Positions 44,864 to 56,940 of a DNA stretch of 64,000 nucleotides are shown here, piece by piece. This DNA comes from Chenopodium formosanum. Its lineage: Eukaryota > Streptophyta > Magnoliopsida > Caryophyllales > Amaranthaceae. The stretch's first letter is position 1. Each line of letters begins with the position of its first letter. The notes beneath the pieces were generated by a model that had not been told where the DNA came from, made no database searches, and was given only the letters and a program-made list of their open reading frames with translations. A program made the translations under genes and the position numbers. Location: positions 82,131,001 through 82,195,000 of the forward strand of contig CM044877.1 in the NCBI GenBank assembly GCA_024500155.1, in the 5' to 3' direction.

Positions 44864-47583
44864 ATGGCCAATAAGGAAGACATCGAGAACCTCAACAGGA
44901 CAATCGAAAGGTTGTCTGACATGATGCAGACACTCACTACTAGAGTCAGCACTGTAGAGCAAGACAAGCAAAACAGTGTCACTGCTGCTGCGATGGACAA
45001 GATCAAGGAACAGATGAGCAAGATTTCAGAAGAGTTCACTTATGTGGAACAGCCTGTCACTTCCTCGTCCATAAGAGAGAATCTTCCTGAGAAGTTTTCC
45101 ACTGCTGATATTCCCAAGTTCAAGCCTACTAATAACCCGCTTTTCCATTTGAAGGCTTTTTCTGCAACTATGGCTCTTAAGGGAGTAGATGTGACACTCT
45201 TCCCTACGGTGTTTCCTCTTTCCTTAGAGCATGCCTGTCAACAGTGGTTCTATTCTTTGGAATCCAAGCATGTCGCAACCTGGGAAGATGTTGCTGAAAG
45301 CTTTATGAACCGGTACAATTGTAACATCCAGGCCAAGACTTCTGAACGTGAACTCTCCATTCTCAAACAGAAAGAGAATGAAGGCTTCAGCACTTACCTA
45401 AGCAGGTGGAGAGAAACAGCTGCGCTCTTGGTAGATCCTCCTTGTTAATTGCCAATCTGACGCATAAATACAAGCAACACTTGAAGTTTCTGCCTTTAAT
45501 TACCTTTGAAGCTGTATACGATATTGGAATCAATATCGAAGATGAACTAATGAAGTCTGTTGGTAGCAACAATAACAACAGCACTTGGAAAAACAAGAAG
45601 AACGACACTCCTTCTTCTTCGTCTTCTAAGCCCAATAATGCTACCAACAATATCAACATCAATGATGTGCTGACCCTTAATGCTCCTCCTCAAAGATTCC
45701 AAAGGCAAAGGAGGATTTATACGCCTTTGAGAATGACTTATGATGCGGCTTATGACCGTCTGCATGCTCAGGGACTGATTATGCCAATCGGACCATTTCC
45801 AGAACCTCGACCTGAGAATAGGACCGCTAACTATGACCCCAATGCTTATTGCAAGTATCATCAAGGCAAGGGTCATAACACTGAGAAGTGTTGGAGGCTG
45901 AAAGACGCAATCCAAGACCTGATTGATGCTAACCAACTTCCTGTCCCTCCTGGGGGCAAGAAGCCTAACATTCAAACATGTCCTCTTTCTGATGCTTTGG
46001 CTATCATGAGAGATGAAGTCTCCTTTGATCCGTCAATACTCATTCAACCTGTGAATGAACCTCTGCCGGAAGTTGTATTTATCTCAAGTACTGAAGAAGT
46101 GAATGGGATTTAGGATAGTGATGATGAAGATGTCTATCTCAAAGATATAGCCTGTTCATCTCTCGGCACCAGTGAAGATGTTTGGGGGGACCTTGAGGTC
46201 AAGGTTCTCACCAGAAGTGGACGGTTGCAACAACCTAACCCACCTCCACCTCCACCACAATCAAATTCGATAGTTGATCCCATCGACCCTTTGAATAGCG
46301 ATGTGGTCAAACAGCTACAAAAGACCAAGGTGGAGATGAATGTATGGAAGCTTTTGGCCACTTCCCACGAGCATTGAAAGGCTGTAATGAATGCTCTGGT
46401 GAAGATAGGAGTCGATGACGACATGACTCCCCAAGGATTGGTCAACTTTCTCACTACTAAGCTGCCGAGTACCAGCAATCTGATTTCCTTTTCTGATAAG
46501 GATCTACCCCCGGAAGGGGACCAACATAATAAGGCCTTACACCTCACGGTAGTGTGTAGGAAGATGAATGTTCCTATGAGCCTGGTTGATAATGGCTCTA
46601 CAATCAATGTGTGCCCACTCCGTACTGCAAAGAAGTTGGGTATAAAGAATGAAGAGTTGACTCCCTCCACTCAAGGGATTCGAGCTTACGATAATACTCG
46701 CCGTCAAGCCGTGGGTACTATCATACTGAATATAACTACTGGGGTCATTGAGCGTCGCACCAAATTTCAGGTGGTGGACATTAAGGCCTCTTTCAATCTG
46801 TTGTTAGGACGCCCTTGGCTTCATGAGCTAAAGGCGATTCCGTCGTCGCTTCATCAGAAAGTGAAAGCCATAGTTGGAGGGGTTCCGATTACCATCGATG
46901 CTTCTCCTATGCGCATTCAAGTTATTGATACTCCCATCGTCCATGTTGAACACGACGAGGAAGATGAAGATCTTTGGGGGTTTTCATTAGATGATGTTCT
47001 TGCAATCGAAGAAGAGGAAAAGTGTCATCTCGACTTCGATCCTTATTCAAACACCAGTATCAACGCCATTCTGAAGAAGCAAGGTCACTTCCCTGGAATG
47101 ACCCTTGGGCTCAAGAAGAAAATGGATAAATCTTGGGGCCATCCTGGTGCAGTCAAGAAGGACACTTTCGGCTTAGGATTCGAGCCGAAAAAGGAAGACC
47201 TGAAACGGGCTGCGTTGAAATTGAAGGCTCGCAACAATGCTCGAATCACGAAGACAGAAATGGCCATGGATCCATATCCGTTCACTCTCAACGGCCAGTA
47301 CATCAAAGAAGGGGAAGACTTCCCATGGTATGAATTCCCCGAACCATTTGTCCATGATGGGATCCGTGAACCAGGATTTGAGGTGTTCCTCGATTGTGAC
47401 TTCATCGATGAAGAACTCTCCACAGTCGAGAAGTCAGCCAGCCTGAACTCTGATGATCTGGGATTTAATCTTCTTTTTGGAATGGAGAAAAAGGAATCCA
47501 AGCCGGTCTGCAATGACAACTCTGAGCTCGTTCAAGCGGTCATAGCAAACAAGGAGTTTGATCCCTCCGAGTTAATCGTCTAA
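44864..47583 (+). pseudogene. gag: Tat gag and protease, broken
   Basis: Gag begins near MANKEDIENLNRTIERL. The capsid-like retrotransposon gag segment (PLFHLKAFSATMAL, HACQQWFYSLE, WEDVAESFMNRYN) is followed by the zinc knuckle CKYHQGKGHNTEKCW. A frameshift at about 45430 moves the frame. TAG at 46111 and TGA at 46375 interrupt it. The protease is recognised by LVDNGSTINVCP (active-site Asp) and FNLLLGRPWLH; its frame closes at TAA 47581. An acidic Ser-Glu-rich linker follows (to 48003). Each stop is one C-to-T change from a Gln or Arg codon. Confidence 0.85.
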
Positions 47584-48002
47584 GCTGACAACATTTCAAG
47601 GAGATGGCGCAAGACATTGAGGATCACTACGCCGAGTGGAGAGAAGTTGGAAATAACCGCTGGCGAGGGTCCTATGTTTGACGAGTCTGAATCGTCTGGG
47701 TCCGAGTCCGAGTCTGAGTCTAAGTCTGTAGATGAGTCCTTAGAATCTGAGGCTGACCCTCTTTCTGCTATAGAGTTCAACCCTGAGTCTCTTGTTGAGC
47801 CCTATCCTTCTAGTCCTAATAATTCTGGTGAGGTCGCAGCTGACCTTGCCTCTCTTGATGTATTAGTCAGTGATTTCAATAAAGTGAGTACCTTTGCTTA
47901 CAATGTGTGCCATTCCCCTAGCCCTGATCAATATTGCTTTGCTAATGATAAAAATGACAAAGAAATAATAAAAGCAATGGAAGAACATGAAAATAAACGG
48001 TA

Positions 48003-51000
48003 GTTATTGAAGATACAGAAACAGTTAACATTTCCAATGATACGACTGTTAAAGAAGTAAAAATTGGATTAACACTAAGTCAAAATGAACGCAAAGAGCT
48101 AATTAACTTGCTTAGTGAATTTGTTGATGTATTTGCTTGGTCATACCAAGATATGCCAGGGATTGACAGGGATATAGCTTAGCATACGATACCACTCATT
48201 CCAGGTATGAAGCCTGTCAAACAAAAGCTGCGCCGAATGAAACCAGATGTGGCTCTCAAAATCAAGGAAGAAATCAGGAAGCAATTGGCCGCAGGTTTCA
48301 TCAAAGTATCCAAGTATCCGGAATGGATAGCAAATGTGGTTCTAGTTCTAAAGAAGGATGGAAGGGTCATAATGTGTGTTGATTACAGGGATCTCAATAA
48401 AGCAAGCCCAAAAGATGGGTTCCCTCTACCTCACATTGACATTCTGGTCGATAATACAGCAAACCATGCACTCCTGTCATTCATGGATGGTTACGCCGGA
48501 TATAATCAAGTATTGATGGCCGAAGAAGACATGGAGAAAACCACATTCATCACACAGTGGGGTACATATTGCTATACGGTAATACCATTCGGGTTGAAAA
48601 ACGTGGGTGCCACCTACCAAAGAGCAGCTACAGCACTTTTACATGACATGATGCACAAAGAGGTGGAGGTCTATGTCGATGATATGATTGTCAAGTCTAA
48701 AGATCGCCCAGACCATATTGTCGCACTTTGCAAGTTTTTTGAAAGACTCCGTAAGTACAACATGAGATTAAATCCAGCAAAATGTGCATTCGGAGTCATG
48801 TCCGGTAAATTACTTGGATATGTGATCAGTTCTCGAGGGATTGAAATAGATCCTTCAAAAATAAAAGCGATCATGGCCATGCCACCACCCAAAAACGAGA
48901 AGGAGATTCGAGGCTTCATTGGATGGTTGCAGTACATAAGTAGGTTCATATCAAAGCTCACAGCGATATGTGAACCTATATTCAAGATGCTTAAGAAGAA
49001 TGTCCCAGTCACATGGGATGATGACTGCCAAAAGGCTTTCGACAAAATCAAAGAGTATTTGGCAAACCTACCCGTGCTAGCGCCAGCAATACCTGACTTT
49101 CCTCTTCGACTCTACCTTACGGTCACAAGAGAAACGATGGGGGCAATGCTAGCACAAGAGATCGAAAGCAAGGAGAATGCAATCTATTACCTGAGCAAGA
49201 AACTCCAAGGATATGAGACGCGATACACGCCACTCGAGAAATTGTGTCTCGCACTTGTATGGGCCGCGCAGAAACTGAGACATTACATGCTCACTCATAC
49301 AGTCCATGTCGTGTCTAAGATGGATCCTCTTAAATACCTGTTCGAGAAAGCAACACTCAACGGAAGATTATCAAGGTGGATAGTCAATCTAGCTCAATTT
49401 GACTTGAGATTTGTGCCACAAAAGGCCATCAAAGGTTCTGCAGTTTCTGACTTCTTAGCAGACTTTCCATTAGAAGAAGCTGAAAAAGAAGAAGATGAGT
49501 ACGATTTCCCTGATGAAGATTTACTCATGACCGAAGACGATAGTTGGACGCTCTACTTTGATGGAGCTTCAAACCAAAAAGGATGTGGTGTGGGAGTCTT
49601 GCTCGTATCGCCCAATGAAGAGCACATCCCAATTTCCATGAAGCTCGACTTTGATGTCACCAACAATGCCGCAGAATATGAAGCATGCATTTTGGGATTA
49701 GAAACAGCTGTCGCCTTGGGAATCAAGAAACTCAGAATCTACGGTGACTCTTCACTTATCATTAACCAAATCTCTAAGAGATGGAAAGTGAGGAGTGAAA
49801 GTCTCGCTACGTATCAAGCTCATCTGGAAACTCTCACGGAGCAACTAGATGAAGTGGAATATACGTATTTGCCAAGAGAAGAAAACCAGTTCGCCGACGC
49901 ACTAGCTAAGCTAGCATCAATGGTGCGAATTCCAGCTGACACGATCAGAATGCCACTGACCATAGAGAGAAGATATGAACCAGCTTATGTTCATGCACTT
50001 GATGATGAACAAGAATCACAGGAAGAAGATGAAGAACCATGGTATACAAACATCCTTAATTATGTAACAAGAGCAGAATATCCTCCTAATACTGATAAAA
50101 GGGCACGCCGTGCTTTGAGGCTCCTGGCCTCACAATATGTGCTCATCAGGGGAGAACTCCACAAGAGAACCGCAACAGGAAGGAATCTCTTATGTATAGC
50201 CAAGAAAGAAGCACATAAAACCATGGAAAACCTTCATGCTGGTATATGTGGAACTCACATGAATGCAAAGATGTTAGTCCAAAAGATTCAACGATAAGGT
50301 TACTATTGGACTACTATGGAGCGAGATTGTCACGAGTACGTCAAGAAATGTATGAAGTGTCAAATCTATGCAAACTTACAGCATGTTCCACCTTCACTTC
50401 TCTACACGTATACTTCTCCATGGCCTTTCTCCACTTGGGGCATTGACATCATTGGAAAAATCACACCACCAGGACAAGGGGGGCATGAATTCATTCTCGT
50501 AGCAATCGACTACTTCACCAAATGGGTTGAGGCAGCCTCATATGCCAAGCTGATGGCAAAACATGTAGCTCAATTCATTGAGAAAAATATTATATGCAGC
50601 TATGGGGTACCACATGAGATGATCAGTGACAATGGAACACATTTCCAAGCCGAATGCGCGGAATTATTGCAGAAATATCATATCAAACATCATTGATCAT
50701 CACCTTACATACCACAAACGAACAAAGCAATCGAATCGGCCAACAAAAATGTGAAGACCATCATCGAAAAGATGACGGAAAATTATAAGGATTGGCCAAG
50801 TAAGCTACATTTCGCCCTTTGGGGTTATCGAACCTCTGTTCGTACATCGACAAGGGCTACCCCCTTCTCTTTGGTCTATGGCGTCGAAGCTGTACAACCA
50901 ATTGAGCTTGAGATACCTTCTCTCCGAATCGCATTGGAAAGCCAACTAGATGAAGTCGACTGGATTAGAGCAAGATACGACGAACTGGTCTTGCTTGATG

Positions 51001-51284
51001 AAAAACGCTTGGCAGCTTTGCATCATGTCCAAACCTACCAATAGCGTATGGCACGACATTTTAATAAAAAAGTCAAGACCAGGAACATCAAAGAGGGTGA
51101 CCTAGTGCTTAAGGCACTTTGCAAAAACGTGTTAGATCCAAGAGGAAAATTCAGACCGAACTGGTCAGGCCCGTACATTGTTAAAGCCATCTTGTCTGGC
51201 GGAGCGGCACAATTGGTAGACATGGACGGTAACGGCTTCCATAATTTAACCAACTTGGATCAACTCAAGAAATTCTACGCCTAG
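48003..51284 (+). pseudogene. pol: Tat pol: reverse transcriptase, RNase H, archaeal-type RNase H, integrase, broken
   Basis: One frame throughout. Reverse transcriptase: KKDGRVIMCVDYRDLNKASP, FMDGYAGYNQV, VYVDDMIVKS. The first RNase H is degenerate (LTVTRETMGAML lacks the usual Asp). The second RNase H keeps its acidic residues (LYFDGASNQKGCGVG, NNAAEYEACILGLE, IYGDSSLIINQ, FADALAKLAS), the duplication typical of Tat. Integrase: HHCC finger (MENLHAGICGTH, CMKCQIY), core WGIDIIGKI, MISDNGTHF, IESANKNVK. Stops at 48180 (TAG), 50295 (TAA), 50694 (TGA) and 51042 (TAG) kill it. The frame ends naturally at 51284 after a chromodomain-free C-terminus. Confidence 0.9.
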
Positions 51285-51466
51285 TCGCATGGGTTCATGA
51301 CCCAATAGAGCTACGTCTGGCCTGATTCCTTTTTAGGATACGTAGGCAACCCCTCAAGGGGGCCCTTTTTAAAATAAAAAAAATCCTCCCTCTATTGATC
51401 TAATATGCGCTCGGTTCAGCATTGCGTCACGGCAAAAAAAAAAAAAAAATAAAAAAGGTAAATATG

Positions 51467-51693
51467 CCGCGACACGGGATATCATCCCGTCTGATGGGAG
51501 AAACTCCCGTGTCACGGCAACCTCTAAACGGTAAAAAAGACAGAGTGCCTCCCGTGACACGGGATCTGTTCCCGTCTGACGGGAGAAATGTTCCGTGCCA
51601 CGTCACCCCTGTCTGTCAAAAAAAAAAAAAAAAAAAATTTGCCATGACGCGGGAATTTGAACCGTGTCACGGGACCCCTTGACCGTGACACGG
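51467..51693. promoter_or_regulatory. Phased palindrome clusters after pol
   Basis: Starts at 51467, 51487, 51507; 51552, 51572, 51593; 51642, 51662, 51683. Within each triplet spacing is 20-21 bp. The triplets are separated by spacers that include poly-A runs. The region lies between the convergent ends of pol and the first antisense gene. Confidence 0.75.
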
Positions 51694-51940
51694 CAGATTT
51701 TTAGTTTCCCGTTTTATTTATTGGCGCATTCGTTGCGAATTTATTGTTCGAATTTTTGTTTTCGTTCTTCCATTGCGTCCGACTTCTTGACTCGGATAAT
51801 TAATAAAAGTCATTGTAATTTTTATTTTAAAGGCTGAAATAAATATGCTATTATTAAAATAAATGCGACTACAAGTATTGGCATCATATGCCTTATTTTA
51901 AATAAAAATTATAAATAATAAAATGCAAAGCACTATTGAT

Positions 51941-53488
51941 CTAATCTCTCTTCTCTTTAGGAACATCCTTCTCTTGTTCAATTAGGTCGGCCTTCACCAT
52001 TAGTGTGTCTTTTGTCGCCCGAACTGTCACACCCCTAGTCGAACTTTCACCCCTTTCACCTTTTTTGAACTTTTTCGGTTGTTTCTCCCTATACACCATC
52101 TTTTCTTTACCCTTTCCTTTCACATAGGTCTTCTTTCTTGGCATCTTAGGAGTCTTAAACTCAATTCCTTGTGTTCTCGGACCTAGGCGATCTTTAAGAG
52201 GAGCTTTCTTATCTCCAAGACGACTCTTTACATCAGACTTGCGCGATCCGAATCGTTCCCTCCTACTTCTAGGGTTCAACCATGCCTTGTATGCACTAGA
52301 TAAGGGAGGAGGAGCTTGGTCACTTGCAGAAACGGTCCACAAAGGTCTTCCAATCCAATAAGCCTCGTACTTGTGAACGTTACTTTCATGCAACGATACT
52401 TCACGAGGACTATCGTTATAGCGTGGAATTACTTGTTCAAGTCCATACTGCCGCATTAGTCGAGAGGGACAGTAAAATGTCAGTTTGGAGATACTAGGAA
52501 CACGGCAATATGGAGTTTCATTCGTGCCAACCATCCTGTAAGCCTCCACCAAGGCACCACCCAACGAATGGAAAATTCTCTCTTTGCAAAGAAATTTTTC
52601 CAATCTTCATACGACATGTTCGCAGAGTAATTCTTCTTCCTACGGACTAAGTCGTTAGGGCCATATTTTTCAATATCGTCGGGGGCTTCAAATAATTCCA
52701 AACGCTCCATTAACCAAATCTGCAAAAAAGGAAAAACGAATTTTAATAAAAAAAAAAACCTGCAGATTCCCGTGACACGGCAGTTCTAACCGTGTCACGG
52801 CAGACCCCAACCATGACACGGTGCCTGTTTTGTGTCACGGGGGCTATTCAGAGCGTATTTTTACCTGTAATAGTACCAGAGAGCCCTTCCTGATGGCTTT
52901 CCGGTCAGCTTTTGCCTCGTCAAGACCACGAAATGTTTCTCCAAGGCACGTCGGCATAGGAGATCTTCCGGATTCAACATGCTCAAGCACAGACGCTAGA
53001 CAAGCATGTCCTACCCTACCGTTTGCAAATAGTAGCTTGCTAAACATGCAAAAAATATATGCCCTTCTACGATACACATGATAAGACTCAGAGATAGGGC
53101 GATTAAAATATAAGTTAGCAAGTTTTTCTAAGTCTACTTCATTACCACAAACAGTTCTATTTAAATCTGGATCTGTTAGATTCAGATGGCGTTCAAAGTC
53201 TTGGTAATAATATTCACGTAAGGTAGGCATGGCTATAAGATTCCTCGCAGGAAATCCAAAGATTGCACCAAATTCCTCCGGCAGAGGACAGATTTCATCA
53301 TAATCAAATTTGAAATAGTGCGTTTCTGGACTCCAATAATCTAATGCTGCTCTAAGAAAATCATGTTCAATAGCTACATGTCGCAGGGCTAACAAACCCC
53401 TGACATGAAATAATTCTAACTCTCTTTTTCCAGCATTGGTCAAAGAATAAGACCAGTCGCACAATGTATTACCAAAATTCTGAGACAT
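51941..53488 (-). pseudogene. Antisense gene 1 of the Tat element, PMD/DUF7745-like, frameshifted
   Basis: Exon 1 runs 53488-52865 (MSQNFGNTLCDWSYSL...). It includes ALDYWSPETHYFKFDYDEIC and PLPEEFGAIFG, the N-terminal hallmark of transposon-borne plant-mobile-domain/DUF7745 proteins. A phase-0 intron (52864-52720, GT...AG) precedes exon 2 (IWLMERLELFE..., PWWRLTG). A frame change follows, after which LTFYCPSRLMRQYGLEQVIP continues to a basic Lys/Arg-rich tail ending at 51941. The frameshift makes it a likely pseudogene. A TATA box at 53559-53567 favours the ATG at 53488 over that at 53539. It lies in the antisense direction to gag-pol. The exact Pfam assignment is inference. Confidence 0.65.
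52770..52840. promoter_or_regulatory. Palindrome cluster inside the intron of antisense gene 1
   Basis: Starts at 52770, 52790, 52811 and about 52830 (the last degenerate), within the 145-bp intron 52720-52864. Variants include CCGTGACACGG, CCGTGTCACGG and CCATGACACGG. Confidence 0.75.
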
Positions 53489-53558
53489 GATTATTGAAAT
53501 ATGAAATTCTAAATTATTTTGTGTTTCGTAATTATGCATATCATGAATAATCAGGTCT

Positions 53559-53567
53559 TATTTTATA
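53559..53567 (-). promoter_or_regulatory. TATA box of antisense gene 1
   Basis: TATAAAATA on the minus strand, 71 bp upstream of ATG 53488 and about 73 bp downstream of the phased palindrome array at 53640-53730. Confidence 0.55.
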
Positions 53568-53639
53568 GCAAAAGCGCTCGAAACTGCCTAGAATTTATCT
53601 TTTCGCACGCGTAAAACAAACCGCTGAATAATACGCTTC

Positions 53640-53730
53640 CCGTGACACGGGAAATTCCACCGTGTCACGGGATCCTTTGCCGTGACACGGCAGGTTTTGC
53701 CGTGGCACGGTGAACAGTGCCGTGTCACGG
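53640..53730. promoter_or_regulatory. Phased palindrome array upstream of antisense gene 1
   Basis: Five cores at 53640, 53660, 53680, 53700, 53720, exactly 20 bp apart (CCGTGACACGG, CCGTGTCACGG, CCGTGGCACGG types). The array starts about 73 bp upstream of the antisense TATA box, close to the 61-bp distance in the LTR promoter. Confidence 0.8.
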
Positions 53731-53819
53731 CACTTTACGCGCTTGATTTTTTCATCTTTTCCGTATCTATCCGGATTTTTTTTTTATATTTTCTTATCTT
53801 TAACGTTTATTTTTTAGCC

Positions 53820-54050
53820 TTTTCTGTGAGTTATTTCTAATAAAATTCTCACTTTTTTTTATTTTTATTTTATTTTAAGATTTTATTTCTTATATTTATT
53901 TTTCAACCTTTTCTGAGAGTTTTATTTCTAATAAAATTCTCACCTTTTTATTTTTATCTTTATTTTAAGATTTTATTTCTTATATTTATTTTTCAGTATT
54001 TTCTGAGAGTTTTATTTCTAATAAAATTCTCACCCTTTTATTTTTATCTT
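53820..54050. repeat. 90-bp AT-rich tandem repeat, about 2.6 copies
   Basis: 'atttctaataaaattctcac' recurs at 53833, 53924 and 54014, between the two antisense genes. Confidence 0.85.
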
Positions 54051-54537
54051 TATATTTGTTTTGTTTTTTGTATTTATTTATTCATCATTTTATTTCTTTT
54101 CTTTTCTTTCCTTTTGGGGAAAGCAATTTTATTTTGAGTGTCTTTTTTTTATTTCTTTTCTTTTGGGGAAGGTCGGTACCCTCCATTACTCCACTTATTT
54201 TTTTGCGTCGTGTCATTAATAAGTACACAATCACACACAAAGAGTCTCAAACACACACTAACATACACAATATATAAACTGTAAATAATGTACAAAGAGT
54301 CGTAATATATAAATATGTCAAGTGTCATCATAATATGTACAAAGAGTCATAATACAAAAACCTCGGTCAAAAATCTCTAGAATCAGAATCAGTCGCGTCT
54401 CCACCCTGTGCATGTGGTCCGCCCTGGGTATATGGGAACGGCGAACCGAAAAGTCCCTCGACCATCCGAGTACGGGGAGTAGCGTCCCTACTAGTCCTCG
54501 TAGGCCCAGTAGTAGCCAAGCTCAAAGCAGGACCCGT

Positions 54538-56931
54538 TCAGCCGGAGAATGGAGTAGACTGGCCCAAAGATACTGGAATCGTCGGCGAAGGCATCGTCCC
54601 ATACATCGGAACCGAGAACAAGCCCGACAGCGGTGGAGGAATCCCGGATAACGGGGTCGAGAATGAACCAGGATCCAAAGGAGACCCAAACTCAGGAACT
54701 GGAGGCTGTGAAAATGACGGACGCTGAGAAGACTGACCCTGCTGCCACTGAGCCTCCTGGAATGGCTGAGTAGTCTGAGGCTCTCGCTGAGACCGCCGGT
54801 GAACCTCGGGAGATCGTCTACCACGACCAAGCTCCTCCTCGTCCGAGCCTCTAGGCCTCGAGCGCGAGCGGGACCTTCGTCGCTCCTGAAAAACACAAAA
54901 TCAAAAGGTGTCAATGATGCAAAGTAAAACAAATGGTAGAAATGAAAAAAAATAAGTGATACCTTAAGGACGTCGCTAGAGCTCCGACAGCTCGCACCAC
55001 GCCGAAGCTTGATGATGCAATACTTCAGCGCGTCCACCAGCTTCATGATTCCCATCACCTCCGGGCGGTTAGGCTGAGGATAAAACAAAGAAAAATCAGT
55101 AATAAGCAGCATTAAAAGAGTGGATAATGCGTCGAAAAAAACTCACCGGCTCAAAAACCTCGGGAACTGACTCCTGCTCCTGTCTATAACCCTCCGGCGC
55201 GTCGGCAATATGGTCCTCCGTGATACCGATCGGCCCAGGGTAGCGGACAGACTGAGGAGGAATCTGTATCCACCCCACAGGGTGAATGGTCGTCTGAAAA
55301 TATGATCGAATAATCAAGTTATTCGACTATGTAAAACAGAGACTAGCAAAGAAGATTCTCGAAAGAAATCATACCTTGGGAAGACGGGGTGGAGGAGCCA
55401 GAGAGGGAAGAAAATCCCGTGCGTAGTCGCTCTCCATGTGAACGAGCTCCTGCCACGGAATAGTGTAGCGCTCTCCCCTGTTGATCAACCCTCTGATCAA
55501 GCGGGAGTCCAGCATCGACTCTGGCGGGGATGAAGGCACCACAAAGCGATCACCGCTATGCTGACGGACGACTCGCTCCCCTAAATACCAGACAAAGCGC
55601 CCGGTACCAACCAAGATGGTACGGTACGCTGAAAGACGTAGGGCCTCGGGTAGGTCAGTCATCCCGGCCCAAGGACGGTACTGGACATCGATGGGGACCT
55701 GGAAATCATAAAAAGTTAGGCGTGAACAACGGAAACAACATAAGAAGGAAAGGACGCAACAAAACTAATCCTTACGCCAACAGAAAAGGTGCCACGGCGT
55801 AGTAGCCCACGAAGCGCCGGAACAGACTCCACCCGCGACTCTCCTCGGTCGCGCCAGCTGGCCCTGACAGAAAAGTCGTGGACCGCTCCCCGACGCCGAC
55901 GAGGAGCCAAGCCTGGGAAGTACTCGTAGAACCATATCTGCAACAAAGTGATACTTAGTACACGAGTCGAATAAGCTAAAATAAAACAAAAAAAGGGAAA
56001 AGATCATCACCTCTACGACTCTCCACAGGCCGTAAACAGTGACAGGGGACTCGTCATTCAGCTGACGGCAGCCATGACGTAGAGACAACAGAAGATTCGC
56101 GTACCCAAGACTGGCCCAGCTGTAGGACCCTATCTCGGGGATCCTGGTCAAAGACGGGAGGTAGCAGAGGAGCACGCGTGAACTCCTGTCGGGAGAGAGG
56201 GTCATAGAAATCAGGATCAAGATGAAGATCCGCACCCGCTGCTCGGCCGTCGTATCCTCCATATCGAAGCCACGAGCAAGATCTGAAGCCGACTCCGATC
56301 TTCCACTCCTAGGACCACCTCGTGACACCGGTCGAGTCCTGATGTGCTGAACGATCGGACCCAACAAATCAGCTACCTCAGCCGATGTCCAGGATAGATA
56401 AGACATCTGGCCTGCTGCCCGGTCAGTAAAGTGCAGCCCGCTGATCATGCTGAAGTCTAAGGGGGTCACCGTCATCTCCCCCCAAGCGAAGTGAAACGTG
56501 TTGGTAGTATCCCAGAAATACTCCAACAATGCGCGAACGACCGTCGCGCCGCAACCCCGGGGGCTGCGAAACCCTACAACCGCCGCGTAGAAATCGACCA
56601 AGCCAGACGACTCCCATAAGGCGCTCGTAGCAGGATCCCTCGTAATAACCTGGTGAAGCCGAGGGATCAAATCACCGGCCCCGGAACCATGCTGGCGAAG
56701 TGTGTTATCGACTATGTCGGAGAGTGCGCGGTGAGAGACGTGGTTTTCACGGCAGAAAACCAGCTGGTCTGGGGTCCATGGAGGTGGAACCCACCTACCC
56801 CTACTCGTAGATGTCCGAGGCTCGGACTCCAAGACGTCGTCGTCCATGCCCTCAGGGACCGTGGGAGTGTCCTCCCGAAAAGCCCGACGCCGGCCGAGGG
56901 TGGAAAGGTCGCAGTCTCGTCGTCTAGGCAT
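54538..56931 (-). CDS. Antisense gene 2 of the Tat element: plant mobile domain (PMD) protein, six exons, 670 codons, apparently intact
   Basis: Proposed exons, read leftward: 56931-56011, 55937-55776, 55698-55375, 55293-55147, 55073-54963, 54885-54538. All five introns are short, GT-AG and phase 0, and no stop interrupts the joined frame. Exon 1 has LVDFYAAVVGFRSPRG, TFHFAWGEMTVTPLDFSMIS and an Arg-rich loop, matching the PMD layout (transposon-borne relatives of Arabidopsis MAIN/MAIL1). Exon 2 starts IWFYEYFPGLAPRRR. Exon 3 has GTGRFVWYLGERVVRQHSGD and a PWQELVHME end. Exon 6 is Arg/Ser- then Gln/Pro-rich and probably disordered. Possible roles (chromatin or transcription) are known only for host relatives. 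A TATA box lies 59 bp upstream of the ATG. Beyond the TGA at 54538-54540 the frame stays open for about 54 further codons, so that stop may be secondary. Confidence 0.7.
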
Positions 56932-56940
56932 GCTACTGTC

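Noticed and set aside
46134..46670. 178-codon minus-strand ORF over Tat protease
   Set aside because: Complementary shadow of the protease region. Unlike the two antisense genes it has no recognisable protein.
42143..53730. Regularly spaced repeats as a CRISPR-like array
   Set aside because: The cores are only 11 bp, spacers are 8-10 bp, there are no cas genes and the DNA is plant nuclear. They are palindromic sites inside a retrotransposon.
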